Assembly: GCF_020150455.1 (NCBI RefSeq)
Contig: NZ_CP083740.1
Location: 3,968,001-4,032,000, forward strand
Direction: 5' to 3'
From: Bremerella sp. TYQ1
Lineage (GTDB): Bacteria > Planctomycetota > Planctomycetia > Pirellulales > Pirellulaceae
DNA length: 64,000 bases
The notes beneath the pieces are model-generated. The model was given only the letters and a program-made list of their open reading frames with translations. It was not told the origin of the DNA and did no database searches. The first letter of the stretch is position 1; each line of letters opens with the position of its first letter. A program made the position numbers and the translations under genes. This document shows positions 8,760-18,674 of this stretch, piece after piece.

Positions 8760-11165
8760 CTACTGCTGCATTGCGTACAGCAAAATGTTGGTCGCGATAC
8801 GGGCCGCGTCTTCTTTGATGTACCCTTTGCATTGCAAAGATGCCCCACTCTCCATCGCGCAGCTCAAGTCGTTCGGGCTGAAAACCGCTACCAGTCGCCC
8901 ATCCAGGAACAAGCCTTCCAACTCTGGGCTTGCTTCACGGCGAACCGACTTCAGACCACCATTGCCGGCACCTCGTCTTTGCGGGTCGTTAAGCATTACG
9001 TTGGTGATATCAAAACCACCATATTCGGCCGAAAGCATCGGATGGTCGATCGGTATCGATTCCAGCTTCGCATCAGGGAAGATGACACTCATCTCGCGAC
9101 GGAATGCATCCGTAAATGGCTTGCTCGCGCAGATCGAATCGGCAAATAGAAACCCTCCCCGCTCCAGGTACTCCTTCAGGTTTTTTCGCTGAGTCGAATT
9201 GAAGCCAAAATCGCGGCGGCCATGCATGAACAGAATTGGAAAGAACTGATGGGCATCGTCCGTCAGCTTGACCATCGGCTTCTCGACATCGAACCGAAGA
9301 TCTAACTGTTCGCCAGCGACACGGACCATATTGGCCAAAGCGGCTGGGGCATCGTCCGATCCACCAAGGTGCTCGACTTTGGCAATCTTCAAAACGTTTC
9401 GTCCTAGTTCGTCTTCGACGCCACCTTCGGTCGTCAGTTCGACACGCTCTAGCTTGTCTTTCAATTGTCGCCCAGTGGCGTAGGCCAATACGTTCGCCCC
9501 CATCGCGTTGGCCGCTTCGACTTGGTCGCGCACCTTTTGCGAAATGCTCTCGTTCTTCATGAAACTGCGGCTACCGTAGAGCTCCCAATAGCAGCTCAAG
9601 TCTTTCGGCGTATAGACGATGCTTGTGCGGCAACAAGCATCCAATCCCCACAATGGCACGGCATAGTCCGCGTTGACTGGCTGCTCGGCAAACCACACGG
9701 GATGATCTGGCGGAAGCAAACGGAAGGTGCTTTCCGGTAAGATTCGCTTGAGCATCGCCCGGAAGTCCGCATCAAACTTGGCGCCACCGCAGCCTGCTTC
9801 GGCAAAGATGAAACCGCCCCCTTCGACATACTGCCGTAGCATTTCTTCCTGTTGCGGTGTGATTTGAAATCCATCTTTCCCGCTAATCCATAACACTGGC
9901 GTTTGCAGTAAGTCTTCCGGCGTTTTGACCGCACTCATGTCAATCACTTGCCAAGTCATCTTCTGCTGCCACAAGCTTTCGACGTGACGATTCAAATTAT
10001 TGAGATCGTGCCGATGAGGATTCCAATCGTTGTTGGCCGTGTATCGCAGTTTCGACATCAAAACCGGACGGCGGCCCTTTGCGAGAAACAACAGAGCGAA
10101 GCTCGTGGAAACCAACGGATTGCCCTGCTCGACAACGCCGGTTCCTTTCCAGGTTCCGTCCAAGGTGTCTTGCCATGCCACAAGCAGCTCAGCCCCTTCA
10201 CGGTACCAGTCGTGGGTCCCGATGAAGCGGCGACCACTCAAACGCCCAACACGTTCGATGCCGTATAAGTAGTAGAGCAGCGAGTTACCTCCCCCACCCC
10301 CTTCCGACGGATTCGTCCGCAGAGTCATGTTGCGAGCCAGCCAATCGAAACCTCGGTCGACGGAACTGTCCTGTTTAACTGGGATGCAACAGTTGACGTT
10401 ATCGCCATTGATTTGAGCGTCGCCACTTTCCAGCCGCTTGGTGGTGATGATCATCGATGTGATGCCAGCGCACGTCATGCTTCCCGTGCCAGGTGCATTG
10501 GGAAGATATCCCCACGAACCACTCCCGTTCTGCATCGACTCCCACCGCAGGAAAGCCCGACGCCAGGTTTGCTCGCTGATTTCTGCCCCATGTTCGGCGG
10601 CCTCATCCAAGGCAAGCAGGGCGAACTGGCTGTTACTGTTGTCGCCCCCAGCTCCAGCACCGCGCGGAGCACCATACGACCAAAGCCCTGCTCGCTCGCC
10701 GGAATCGATCTGAAAGCTTTCCAGCAGCGCGGCATTCTTTTTGATCAATCGCAAGTCTTGCTGAGGATCAACGGCACAGAAGACCATTGTCTGAAGAGAT
10801 AACGCATAGGTCTTATCGGCCTCTGTACTACGCAGCGAAGTTAGTGCCTTTTGAATGACGGGATCATCCTTCGACACGCCTGATTCCAGCAAAGCCAAGG
10901 TGACCAACGAAGTAACGCCGCCGTCAAACTCTGCGTAATCGGGCCAGCTTCCGTCAGGCTTTTGCTGCCCCTTGAGATAGCGAACCGCTTTGTCCATCGC
11001 ATCGCGGACATTTTGTGGGGTTATCCCTCCGCGCGTAGCAGCACGTTGCGCCTTTGCGGTCGGCACAATCAAAAAGATCGCTACAATCAGTGCGATGCAG
11101 CTAGTGATTCGCAGTGGGAACAAACGGGGGTTCCTCCGGGACACGTCGCGTTCGCTTCTCTTCAT
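8760..11165 (-). CDS. Exported protein with prenyltransferase-like repeats and two DUF4159 domains
   Basis: From the ATG at 11165 the product is 801 residues; an upstream ATG (11183) and a longer frame to 11225 exist, but the shorter form puts MKRSERD before a signal-anchor-like segment (ITSCIALIVAIFLIVPTAKA). The first half resembles terpene-cyclase/prenyltransferase alpha-toroid repeats (AVRYLKGQQKPDGSWPDYAE, GSGSWGY). The second half has two related copies of DUF4159: LRQYVEGGGFIFAEAGCGG with FDADFR in the first and LKEYLERGGFLFADSICAS with FTDAFR in the second. The gene is divergent from the moxR operon, an arrangement I know from planctomycetes and other bacteria with aerotolerance-like clusters. 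The function is unknown. Confidence 0.88.
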   Translation of the reverse strand: MKRSERDVSRRNPRLFPLRITSCIALIVAIFLIVPTAKAQRAATRGGITPQNVRDAMDKAVRYLKGQQKPDGSWPDYAEFDGGVTSLVTLALLESGVSKDDPVIQKALTSLRSTEADKTYALSLQTMVFCAVDPQQDLRLIKKNAALLESFQIDSGERAGLWSYGAPRGAGAGGDNSNSQFALLALDEAAEHGAEISEQTWRRAFLRWESMQNGSGSWGYLPNAPGTGSMTCAGITSMIITTKRLESGDAQINGDNVNCCIPVKQDSSVDRGFDWLARNMTLRTNPSEGGGGGNSLLYYLYGIERVGRLSGRRFIGTHDWYREGAELLVAWQDTLDGTWKGTGVVEQGNPLVSTSFALLFLAKGRRPVLMSKLRYTANNDWNPHRHDLNNLNRHVESLWQQKMTWQVIDMSAVKTPEDLLQTPVLWISGKDGFQITPQQEEMLRQYVEGGGFIFAEAGCGGAKFDADFRAMLKRILPESTFRLLPPDHPVWFAEQPVNADYAVPLWGLDACCRTSIVYTPKDLSCYWELYGSRSFMKNESISQKVRDQVEAANAMGANVLAYATGRQLKDKLERVELTTEGGVEDELGRNVLKIAKVEHLGGSDDAPAALANMVRVAGEQLDLRFDVEKPMVKLTDDAHQFFPILFMHGRRDFGFNSTQRKNLKEYLERGGFLFADSICASKPFTDAFRREMSVIFPDAKLESIPIDHPMLSAEYGGFDITNVMLNDPQRRGAGNGGLKSVRREASPELEGLFLDGRLVAVFSPNDLSCAMESGASLQCKGYIKEDAARIATNILLYAMQQ

Positions 11166-11457
11166 CTTAGGTTTGCCTTCCATGGACACAAGCGAAATGC
11201 GAGCGCGTTGTTTCCATCGGAGCACGTTTCTACAATCACTTGGCGGTGCTTTTGGTTTTCTTCGGAAGGAACCAACCCTTTTCCCTCGTGTAACTTACAA
11301 TTACCCGGCGAATGGCAATTCCGGCCAATTTCCGATGTCTCGCTCCTTTGGGGAGAGGGAACAGGAAACGTTTGCCTTCGGCCAATTATGTGCCGATACC
11401 ACATAAGCATCCCCCTACTGACCATCGACGATTCCCATCCAAGACAAGGCGTCTATT

Positions 11458-12474
11458 GTGGGCAAAACCAGAAACCTGGGCGAAGTTCTTCAAGAGTTCA
11501 AACAACAACGCATCGTCATGCAGCAAGAGCTGCAGAAGGTGATCGTCGGGCAAGACGAAGTGATCGAGCAACTGTTCGCGGCCATTTTTACGCGCGGTCA
11601 CTGCTTGCTGGAAGGGGTGCCAGGTCTCGCGAAGACGTTGATGGTCAGCACGCTGGCCAAAGTGCTCGACATGCAGTTCAAGCGAATTCAATTCACGCCT
11701 GACCTAATGCCGTCGGACATCACCGGGACAAACGTGTTGGAAGAAGACGAAGATGGCCGGCGAAACTTCCGCTTTGTCGAAGGGCCAGTCTTCACCAATA
11801 TCTTGCTCGCGGACGAAATCAATCGTACGCCTCCCAAAACCCAGGCCTCGCTGTTGCAGGCAATGCAGGAACGCGAAGTGACTGTGGGGCGCGAAACCAT
11901 GGACCTGCCAGATCCGTTCTTTACGATCGCCACGCAGAACCCGATCGAACAGGAAGGGACCTACCCACTGCCGGAAGCGCAGCTCGACCGATTCATGTTC
12001 AACATCATCATCGATTACCCTTCACTCGACGAAGAGGAAAAGATCTTGATGGCCACCACGCGACAAGAGAAAGTCGAAGTCCGTAAGGTGTTTTCCAGCC
12101 GAGCCATTCTCAACATTCAAAAGCTGGTCCAGTCGGTGGCCGTCAGCGAATATGTCATCAAGTACGTCGCTCGCCTGGTCCGTGCGACTCGCCCCCGCGA
12201 TAGCGAAGCCCCTGAGTTCATCAAAGAACTTGTCGACTGGGGAGCTGGCCCGCGTGCCGGACAAAACTTGATTAACGGCGGTAAAGCGATCGCCGCAATG
12301 GAAGGCCGTTTCTCCGTGGCAATTGAGGATGTCAAAAAGATCGCCATCCCTGTGCTGCGGCATCGTATCGGCACAAACTTCCAAGCTCAAGCGGAAGGGA
12401 TGACCAACGTCGACGTCATCGAAAAGCTGCTGCAGGAAATTCCGGAACCCAAGATCGAAAAGTTTGAACGTTGA
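11458..12474 (+). CDS. MoxR family AAA+ ATPase
   Basis: This is a AAA+ ATPase of the MoxR group, acting as a chaperone-like partner of von Willebrand A (VWA) proteins. Walker A is GVPGLAKT at residues 53-60 and Walker B is ILLADEIN with Asp119/Glu120; the sensor region reads TIATQNPIEQEGTYPLPEAQLDRF. At 338 residues it has typical length. The start is GTG at 11458. Its stop overlaps the start of the following DUF58 gene by 4 bp, so they are translationally coupled. The order MoxR-DUF58-VWA-VWA is the classical Bat-type arrangement. Confidence 0.95.
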   Translation: MGKTRNLGEVLQEFKQQRIVMQQELQKVIVGQDEVIEQLFAAIFTRGHCLLEGVPGLAKTLMVSTLAKVLDMQFKRIQFTPDLMPSDITGTNVLEEDEDGRRNFRFVEGPVFTNILLADEINRTPPKTQASLLQAMQEREVTVGRETMDLPDPFFTIATQNPIEQEGTYPLPEAQLDRFMFNIIIDYPSLDEEEKILMATTRQEKVEVRKVFSSRAILNIQKLVQSVAVSEYVIKYVARLVRATRPRDSEAPEFIKELVDWGAGPRAGQNLINGGKAIAAMEGRFSVAIEDVKKIAIPVLRHRIGTNFQAQAEGMTNVDVIEKLLQEIPEPKIEKFER

Positions 12475-13367
12475 CCACTGCCGAAAGTTATCTGAAGCCT
12501 GAGGTGATCCGCCAGATATCGCGGTTGGATCTGCGCGCTCAGTTTGTGGTCAAAGGGTTTCTCCAAGGGTTACATGCGAGCCCCTATCACGGCTTCTCCG
12601 TCGAGTTCAGCGAGCATCGTCGCTATGAACAAGGAGACGACCCGAAGGATATCGACTGGCTCGTTTACGCCAAGACCGATCGCTATTACATCAAAAAGTT
12701 TGAAGCGGAAACAAACATCACCGGCTACTTGGCGATGGATTTGAGCCGCTCGATGGCGTACACCTATCGGCAAGAGATGACCAAGTTCGACTACGCGATC
12801 AGTCTGGCCGCGGCACTCTGCTACTTGATGGTTCATCAGCAAGACCCTGTCGGTTTGGTCACGTTCGATACAAAAATCCGTGCGAGCCTGCCCCCGAAAT
12901 CAAAACGAAAGCAATTAGGTGACGTTCTTTCGCTGCTGGCCAATTTGAAGCCGACCGGCGAAACCGACATCGCCCACAGCCTTTCGCAGTTGGCCGCCAT
13001 GCTGAAACACCGTAGCGTGGTGATGATCTTCTCCGATCTCTTAGCCGATCCGGACGAAGTGATGCGGGCCATCTATCAGCTACGCCACCGCGACCATGAC
13101 GTCATCCTGTTTCATATTCTGGACGAAGCCGAAGTGACATTCCCCTTCGATGGAATGGTCGAACTGGAAGACCCCGAGTCCAACGAACGGATGAAAGTTG
13201 ATGCGAGCAACTACCGCAAAGATTACGAAAAAGAAATCAAAGCCTTTCGCGATAAGTATCGCCAAGACTGCTTTCAGGCTGGGGTCGACTACGTGGAACT
13301 CGACACGAGCATGCAGTTCGACAAAGCCCTGACCGAATACCTCATCAGCCGCCAATCAAGGTTTTAA
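12471..13367 (+). CDS. DUF58 domain protein
   Basis: The protein is 298 residues and carries the DUF58 signature YEQGDDPKDIDWLVYAKTD, followed by a VWA-like fold that starts AMDLSRSMAY (DLSRS, a possible metal-ion-dependent adhesion site). It has no signal peptide or membrane segment, so it is cytoplasmic. The start is a TTG overlapping the moxR stop by 4 bp. The next gene begins 3 bp after its stop. By family association it probably works with the MoxR ATPase. Its exact role is unknown. Confidence 0.93.
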   Translation: MTTAESYLKPEVIRQISRLDLRAQFVVKGFLQGLHASPYHGFSVEFSEHRRYEQGDDPKDIDWLVYAKTDRYYIKKFEAETNITGYLAMDLSRSMAYTYRQEMTKFDYAISLAAALCYLMVHQQDPVGLVTFDTKIRASLPPKSKRKQLGDVLSLLANLKPTGETDIAHSLSQLAAMLKHRSVVMIFSDLLADPDEVMRAIYQLRHRDHDVILFHILDEAEVTFPFDGMVELEDPESNERMKVDASNYRKDYEKEIKAFRDKYRQDCFQAGVDYVELDTSMQFDKALTEYLISRQSRF

Positions 13368-13370
13368 TCC

Positions 13371-15728
13371 ATGCAGTTTGCCAACGTCGGCCTGCTGCTG
13401 GGAGGCCTGCTTGTGGCCGTGCCGGTCATCCTGCATTTGGTGATGCGGCAGCAGCCGAAACAACTGGAGTTCCCTGCCCTGCGGTTCGTCCGGCAACGAA
13501 GCGTTCAAAACACGCGACGTTTGCAACTGAAGCATTGGGTATTGTTGGCACTACGCTGCTTGGCAGTGCTGGCATTGGTGATTGCACTAGCGCGACCTGG
13601 CGTGGCGTCAGAGTCGCTCGGCCGCTGGGTTCTCTCCGGTTCGCTCGGCGTGATCCTGCTGATCGGTGCTTTCGTTTCTGCCGCCGCATGGCTGGCCGGC
13701 AGCAGCCGCATGCTGGCCTACATCCTGACAGGGATCACGGCGTTGGTAGGCGTCGGAGCACTTGTCACCGCGCTGATGGCAATGTCCAGCAGCACCGGGC
13801 CAATAGTTGGCGAACAGGAAGCTCCTGTCGCAGCGGTAATCATCTGCGACACGTCCCCTCGCATGCTCTATCGCCACCAAAATCAAACACGACTTGAGAA
13901 AGCTCAAGAGCTTGGAATGTGGCTCACCTCGCAGTTGCCTGAGGAAAGCGAGATGGCGGTGCTTGATCAGCGAACCCAATCGACCATCTTCGCCCCTGAT
14001 CGAGGAGCCGCACGCCAGGCCCTTCAGCGCCTTGAAATTGCTGTCGGCGGAAAGTCGCTCATCGAACTGACTGAAAACGCCTTGGAGATGCTCGAGAGCA
14101 ATCCGCTCGGGAGGAAAGAGATCTACATCTTGACCGACCTCGCGGCTCCCGCATGGGATGCAGCAGATGCTCAACGACTGCGAACCAAATTGGCTGAGAT
14201 GCCAGAGATCCCGCTTTACGTAATCGACGTCGGTGCGGATGAGGTTAGCAACGTCGCCATTGGAGACTTAGTCCTTTCTTCGGAAAGCATTCCTGAGAAC
14301 CAAGATGTTACGCTTCAAGCCGAGGTGATCTCGGATGGTGGTAGCCAAACCAAGACGATCGAAATGTTTGTCGAAGAAATCGATGACAAGTTACCAATCG
14401 TTGAAAACGGCGAACTGATCGTCCCCAAGGCCACGCGGCGAAATCGTCAGACAATCGAACTGACCGACGGCGAGCCACGGAGCGTAAGTTTTCGCCTGAC
14501 CAACTTGAATGCCGGAACGCATCATGGCTGGATCGAGTTGGTTGGTGACGATGGCTTGACTGCCGACGACAAACGATGGTTCACTATCAACGCGCGGGCC
14601 CCTTGGTCGCTTCTGGTAGTGGAATCGCCTAACGCTATCAGCGAAGACTTAGTCGATGCGCTCGCTCCATTCAGTTTTCGAGAGTCAGGCCGTGCGGCTT
14701 TCAAAATTGACGTCATCAAGCAGAACGAACTTTCTCCTACGAAACTGGACGAATATCAGGCCGTCGCACTACTGGACCCTTCTCCGATGCCGGATGCAAC
14801 ATGGCAAGCGTTGTCCGACTATGTCAGTCGCGGCGGAGGTTTGATGATGGTGCTGGGACGTGCGGCCATCAAAGCAGACTTCAACACCGAAGCGGCCCAA
14901 ACGGTACTGCCTGGCAAGATCTCGAAACAATGGCGTGCCGGCGACCGCGAGTGGTATCTTCAGCCACGCGAGTACCAGCACTCGATTCTTTCTCCCTTTC
15001 GCGGAAGTGGTGCTTCGGTACCGTGGCGAGAGTTTCTCGTTGATCGTCATTGGTCATTCGATGAGATGGATGAGGATGCGAATACGATCATTCCTTTCAG
15101 CAACGGAATTCCTGCGTTGGTCGAACAGCGCATCGGCGATGGCGTTGTGCTGACACTTACCACCCCGGTTTCTGATCCTCGCGATGGAGCTTGGAATCAA
15201 CTGTTCAACGGGCTCGATGCGTGGCCGTTCTTCGTGCTTTGGAATCAGATGGCCCGTTATGTTGTGCAAGGTGGTGACCAGCACGTCAACTATACCGCCG
15301 GCGATGTGGCGACCGTAAAGACGGAGGCTGGCGACGAAACAGAAACGCACTTGCTTTTCACACCCAATGGGGTCGACCCTCAGGAAGTCGTTCCCGATGC
15401 AGGGACCATCACGATTCCCTTTACCAGCAGCCTGGGAACCTATCGCATTCGACCGTTAGGCGGCGGCCAATCGACCGGGTTCAGCGTGAACCTTCCACCG
15501 TATGCCACGCAAACGAAGAAACTAACCGAAGAACAACTCGACGAAATCCTGGGGCCTGGCCGCTATCGCTTGGCCAAGCAGCAGGAACAAATCGTCCGCG
15601 AACAAGGCAAAGCCCGTCTCGGCGTGCCGCTGTTCCCTTGGCTGATGCTGATCGTAGTGATTGTCTTTGGCCTGGAAAACGTTTTGGCGAACCGTTTTTA
15701 CCGACAATCCCCCAGCGAAACCTCGTAG
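13371..15728 (+). CDS. BatA-like membrane protein with VWA-like domain
   Basis: The N-terminus is the BatA family signature: a membrane helix, then EFPALRFVRQRSVQNTRRLQLKHW and a second helix ALRCLAVLALVIALARPGVA. Two further hydrophobic segments (about residues 88-135) are followed by a VWA-like domain starting AAVIICDTSPRMLYRH. The usual metal site DxSxS is altered here to DTSPR. The middle part is beta-rich, and the C-terminus ends with one more helix (PLFPWLMLIVVIVFGLENVLANRF). At 785 residues it is much longer than Escherichia-type VWA proteins. It is third in the MoxR operon, probably placing most of the chain in the periplasm. Confidence 0.88.
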   Translation: MQFANVGLLLGGLLVAVPVILHLVMRQQPKQLEFPALRFVRQRSVQNTRRLQLKHWVLLALRCLAVLALVIALARPGVASESLGRWVLSGSLGVILLIGAFVSAAAWLAGSSRMLAYILTGITALVGVGALVTALMAMSSSTGPIVGEQEAPVAAVIICDTSPRMLYRHQNQTRLEKAQELGMWLTSQLPEESEMAVLDQRTQSTIFAPDRGAARQALQRLEIAVGGKSLIELTENALEMLESNPLGRKEIYILTDLAAPAWDAADAQRLRTKLAEMPEIPLYVIDVGADEVSNVAIGDLVLSSESIPENQDVTLQAEVISDGGSQTKTIEMFVEEIDDKLPIVENGELIVPKATRRNRQTIELTDGEPRSVSFRLTNLNAGTHHGWIELVGDDGLTADDKRWFTINARAPWSLLVVESPNAISEDLVDALAPFSFRESGRAAFKIDVIKQNELSPTKLDEYQAVALLDPSPMPDATWQALSDYVSRGGGLMMVLGRAAIKADFNTEAAQTVLPGKISKQWRAGDREWYLQPREYQHSILSPFRGSGASVPWREFLVDRHWSFDEMDEDANTIIPFSNGIPALVEQRIGDGVVLTLTTPVSDPRDGAWNQLFNGLDAWPFFVLWNQMARYVVQGGDQHVNYTAGDVATVKTEAGDETETHLLFTPNGVDPQEVVPDAGTITIPFTSSLGTYRIRPLGGGQSTGFSVNLPPYATQTKKLTEEQLDEILGPGRYRLAKQQEQIVREQGKARLGVPLFPWLMLIVVIVFGLENVLANRFYRQSPSETS

Positions 15729-15760
15729 GGCTCATTTCGCAGTCCCCGCAATAAGTCATC

Positions 15761-18028
15761 ATGTCGTACTGGTATTTGCAACCTTTGGGCGAGAGCTATC
15801 TCCTGGTGGGGATATTGGTCTTCGCGCTCGTTGCGCTGCTAGTCATTCGCCCGCAGTTCCAAGGACTGACGACCAAACGACACTGGATTCTCACCGGGCT
15901 ACGTTTCGCCGTCATTATGCTGATCGCATTGACCCTGCTGCGGCCGACGTGGGTTCGTACCATCAAGGAAACACAGTCTTCACTGCTCGTCCTCATGTTC
16001 GACTCCAGTCGCAGCATGTCGGTCCCTGATGCGGCCGATGGGATATCTCGCTGGGATGCTCAAAAGCAAACTTTGCAACGGCTGGCTCCGGAATTGGCCA
16101 GCCTCGGAGACGACGTCGACGTGGCGCTGTATCAGTTCGACGAGAACGCCCAGCGACTGGAAACCGTCGACGGCCAAGTACAACTGCCGAGCAATCCTGA
16201 AGGGCGTTTCACCGATATCGGTTCGTCCATCGCCGAAGTGATGCAGCAGAACCTCGGCAAAAAGCTCGCTGGCGTCATCTTGCTTTCCGACGGAGCGCAG
16301 CGTGTCTACACGCCCAAAGTCGAGATGCAGCAAGCGGCAAGGGATCTCGCTCGACTGGAAACACCGCTCCATACCGTCACCTATGGCAAAGCGATCGATC
16401 CTTCGCAAGCTCGCGACGTTGCTGTGGAAACACTCGCCGATCATTACACGGTCTTTGTCAAAAACGAAGTAGCAATTAAGTCTTCGATTCATATCCAAGG
16501 AATGGCAAACCTGCCGGTGCCGGTTCAGTTGATCATCGAAGACTCACAGGGCCAAAAGACAATTGTAGAGACCCAGGAAGTCACAACGCCCAAAGTAGAA
16601 GAAACGGTCGACGTCACCTTCCGCTATACGCCACAGGCGTCTGGTCAATTTAAAGTGAGCGTGCTTGTTCCCGATCAAGAAGGCGAATTGGTCACTAAGA
16701 ATAACGTTTTGAGTGCCTACCTCAACGTTCTCGAAGGTGGCCTAAAAATCCTCTACCTCGAAGGCCGTACGGTTGATCGCCCCGAACAAAAATGGTTGCG
16801 GCAAGTGGTCGCCGAATCGGCGGACATGGAACTCGACTTCCGCTGGATCGATCGACGTCGGCGAGATCTGTGGCCGGTGAATTTGACAGACGAGATCAAG
16901 AACGGCAAATACGATGTTTTTATTATTGGAGATGTAGACTCGTCCGCGCTTAGCCCGGAGACGCTCGATCTGCTGGCCGCTCAAGTCGAAGATGGCAAAG
17001 GGCTGATCATGCTCGGCGGTTTTCATTCATTCGGAGCTGGAGGCTACCAAACCACGGTCATGCAAAACGTGCTTCCCGTGGAAATGAGCCGTTTCGATCG
17101 CCAAGACTTCGACGCTCCGATTCGCACCGACATGCACATTGCCGGGCCTATCACCATTGTTGCCAGCGAAAACCACTTCCTTTCTTCGCTGGGGACCGAT
17201 GAAGAAGGTACGCCTGCTTTCACGGCGGTGCCAAGTTTGTCAGGAGCCAACAAGATTGTCGGCCCCAAACGCCGAGGCGTGACCATCCTGGAATCGCAAA
17301 GCGGACAACCTCTTTTAGTCGCCGGCGAGTATGGTCTCGGTCGCACGCTTGCTTTCACTGCCGACAGCACGTGGCGCTGGGTGATGGCTGGTAAAGGAAG
17401 CATCCATAAACGATTCTGGCGGCAAGTCGTTCTTTGGTTGGCCAGAAAAGATGGACTTGAGTCGCGCGACGTCTGGGTCCAACTGGGACAACGCCGCTAT
17501 GTTCCTGGCGCACCGATCACATTTACCGCTGGAGCCAACACGCAAAGTGGCGATCCTGTCCAAGGGGCGACGTTTGAAACCCATTTAATCGCTCCTGACG
17601 GGACGCGTTCGCCTATTCGTACCCTTCCCGGCGACAGCGTGATCGAGGGCTCTCTTAACGCTGGTGAATCGATGGGTGACTACACGATTGAAGTCGTCGC
17701 CAAACAAAACGGCACCACCTTGGGAACCGGGCTGGGACGTTTCTTTGTGTATGATCAAGATCTGGAATTGAGCGATCCATCTGCACGCCCTTCCCAGTTG
17801 GCCGCATTGTCGGCGATCACCAAGGACGTCGGCGGACGAACATGGACGCCCGAGGAACTTCCGCAGTTGATCGAGCAAATCAAAAACCGCCCGCCTGAAA
17901 CGGAAGTCGAAGTTCAAACGAAATGGACATGGCCAGAATCAGGTCGCGACAGCTGGATTAACCTCATGCTGATCGTTGGTCTGCTGGGCTGGGAATGGTA
18001 TCTGAGAAAACGCTGGAGCATGGTTTGA
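15761..18028 (+). CDS. Membrane VWA protein with glutamine-amidotransferase-like domain
   Basis: There are two N-terminal membrane helices (residues about 13-30 and 45-66), then a VWA domain with an intact metal-site motif (LMFDSSRSMSV). An Ig-like stretch is followed by a class I glutamine-amidotransferase-like fold (LKILYLEGRTVDRPEQKWLR, GLIMLGGFHSFGAGGY); I see no catalytic Cys-His-Glu triad. A C-terminal helix (INLMLIVGLLGWEWYLRKRW) ends the 755-residue chain. It is the last gene of the MoxR operon, 32 bp after the BatA-like gene. This architecture is frequent in planctomycetes; its role is unknown, with envelope maintenance the usual suggestion. Confidence 0.88.
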   Translation: MSYWYLQPLGESYLLVGILVFALVALLVIRPQFQGLTTKRHWILTGLRFAVIMLIALTLLRPTWVRTIKETQSSLLVLMFDSSRSMSVPDAADGISRWDAQKQTLQRLAPELASLGDDVDVALYQFDENAQRLETVDGQVQLPSNPEGRFTDIGSSIAEVMQQNLGKKLAGVILLSDGAQRVYTPKVEMQQAARDLARLETPLHTVTYGKAIDPSQARDVAVETLADHYTVFVKNEVAIKSSIHIQGMANLPVPVQLIIEDSQGQKTIVETQEVTTPKVEETVDVTFRYTPQASGQFKVSVLVPDQEGELVTKNNVLSAYLNVLEGGLKILYLEGRTVDRPEQKWLRQVVAESADMELDFRWIDRRRRDLWPVNLTDEIKNGKYDVFIIGDVDSSALSPETLDLLAAQVEDGKGLIMLGGFHSFGAGGYQTTVMQNVLPVEMSRFDRQDFDAPIRTDMHIAGPITIVASENHFLSSLGTDEEGTPAFTAVPSLSGANKIVGPKRRGVTILESQSGQPLLVAGEYGLGRTLAFTADSTWRWVMAGKGSIHKRFWRQVVLWLARKDGLESRDVWVQLGQRRYVPGAPITFTAGANTQSGDPVQGATFETHLIAPDGTRSPIRTLPGDSVIEGSLNAGESMGDYTIEVVAKQNGTTLGTGLGRFFVYDQDLELSDPSARPSQLAALSAITKDVGGRTWTPEELPQLIEQIKNRPPETEVEVQTKWTWPESGRDSWINLMLIVGLLGWEWYLRKRWSMV

Positions 18029-18122
18029 TATGTGGTTGTCTGGCACATCACCAGATACCGCTGCAGACTCGGCATAATACCGATTCAGATTCCTGATGTC
18101 ACTTAACAGACAAACAACCGCG

Positions 18123-18150
18123 GCGGATCCCCCTGCGACAAGGGATCCGC
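18123..18150. terminator. Inverted repeat at the end of the MoxR operon
   Basis: A perfect 9-bp stem, GCGGATCCC / GGGATCCGC, has a 10-nt loop and lies between converging genes. No T-run follows on either strand, so it may be a transcript-end hairpin rather than a canonical intrinsic terminator. Confidence 0.45.
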
Positions 18151-18206
18151 TCACGGCATCTGCTGGAGAGAACGGTTACGGCCAATCGGCCTTCACGGCA
18201 GCTAAC

Positions 18207-18674
18207 TTAGAAGCCGCCTGATTTGAGCTGGAACAGTAGCTTGTTGGGCCCCTCGGCAGAAATGGTCGCACTGAGGGTGCCCTTCTTTTCGTATGCTTTG
18301 GGAACGAATGCCTTGGGGGCGGGAATGCCCTTACCGGTTTGAACGCCGTCGATAATCGCTCCGGCGCCTGGCTGCTGCGAGGTGAACATCACGTAATATT
18401 CGCCAGGCTTAATCCATTGAGCCCCCGAGAATTTGAATTCGCCGTTGTTAACGTCGGTCGATACTTCTTTCGCCTCAGGGTTACCCTTGGGCTTCAATTG
18501 GATGACCGCACCATCGAGGGGACGATCATCCAAGAACACACGGCCAGAGACCTCTCCGGCCGATTGGGCCCCGCATCCGGATGAAATCATCAACACCAAG
18601 GCCATCACCACGGCCAATGCGACACTCGCTTCTACTGGGTTTCGCGACATCAATTGCAATCCTCGATCGATCAT
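18207..18674 (-). CDS. Small lipoprotein, transthyretin-like
   Basis: The product is 155 residues. The chosen ATG at 18674 has an AGGAGG ribosome binding site 10 nt upstream; an internal ATG at 18650 is the alternative. The lipobox is ISSGC (Cys34 from the long start). A beta-sandwich segment follows (EVSGRVFLDDRPLDGAVIQLKP), typical of the planctomycete carboxypeptidase-regulatory-like lipoproteins and similar in plan to the one at 5404-5850. It stands alone, converging on the MoxR operon. The function is unknown. Confidence 0.82.
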   Translation of the reverse strand: MIDRGLQLMSRNPVEASVALAVVMALVLMISSGCGAQSAGEVSGRVFLDDRPLDGAVIQLKPKGNPEAKEVSTDVNNGEFKFSGAQWIKPGEYYVMFTSQQPGAGAIIDGVQTGKGIPAPKAFVPKAYEKKGTLSATISAEGPNKLLFQLKSGGF

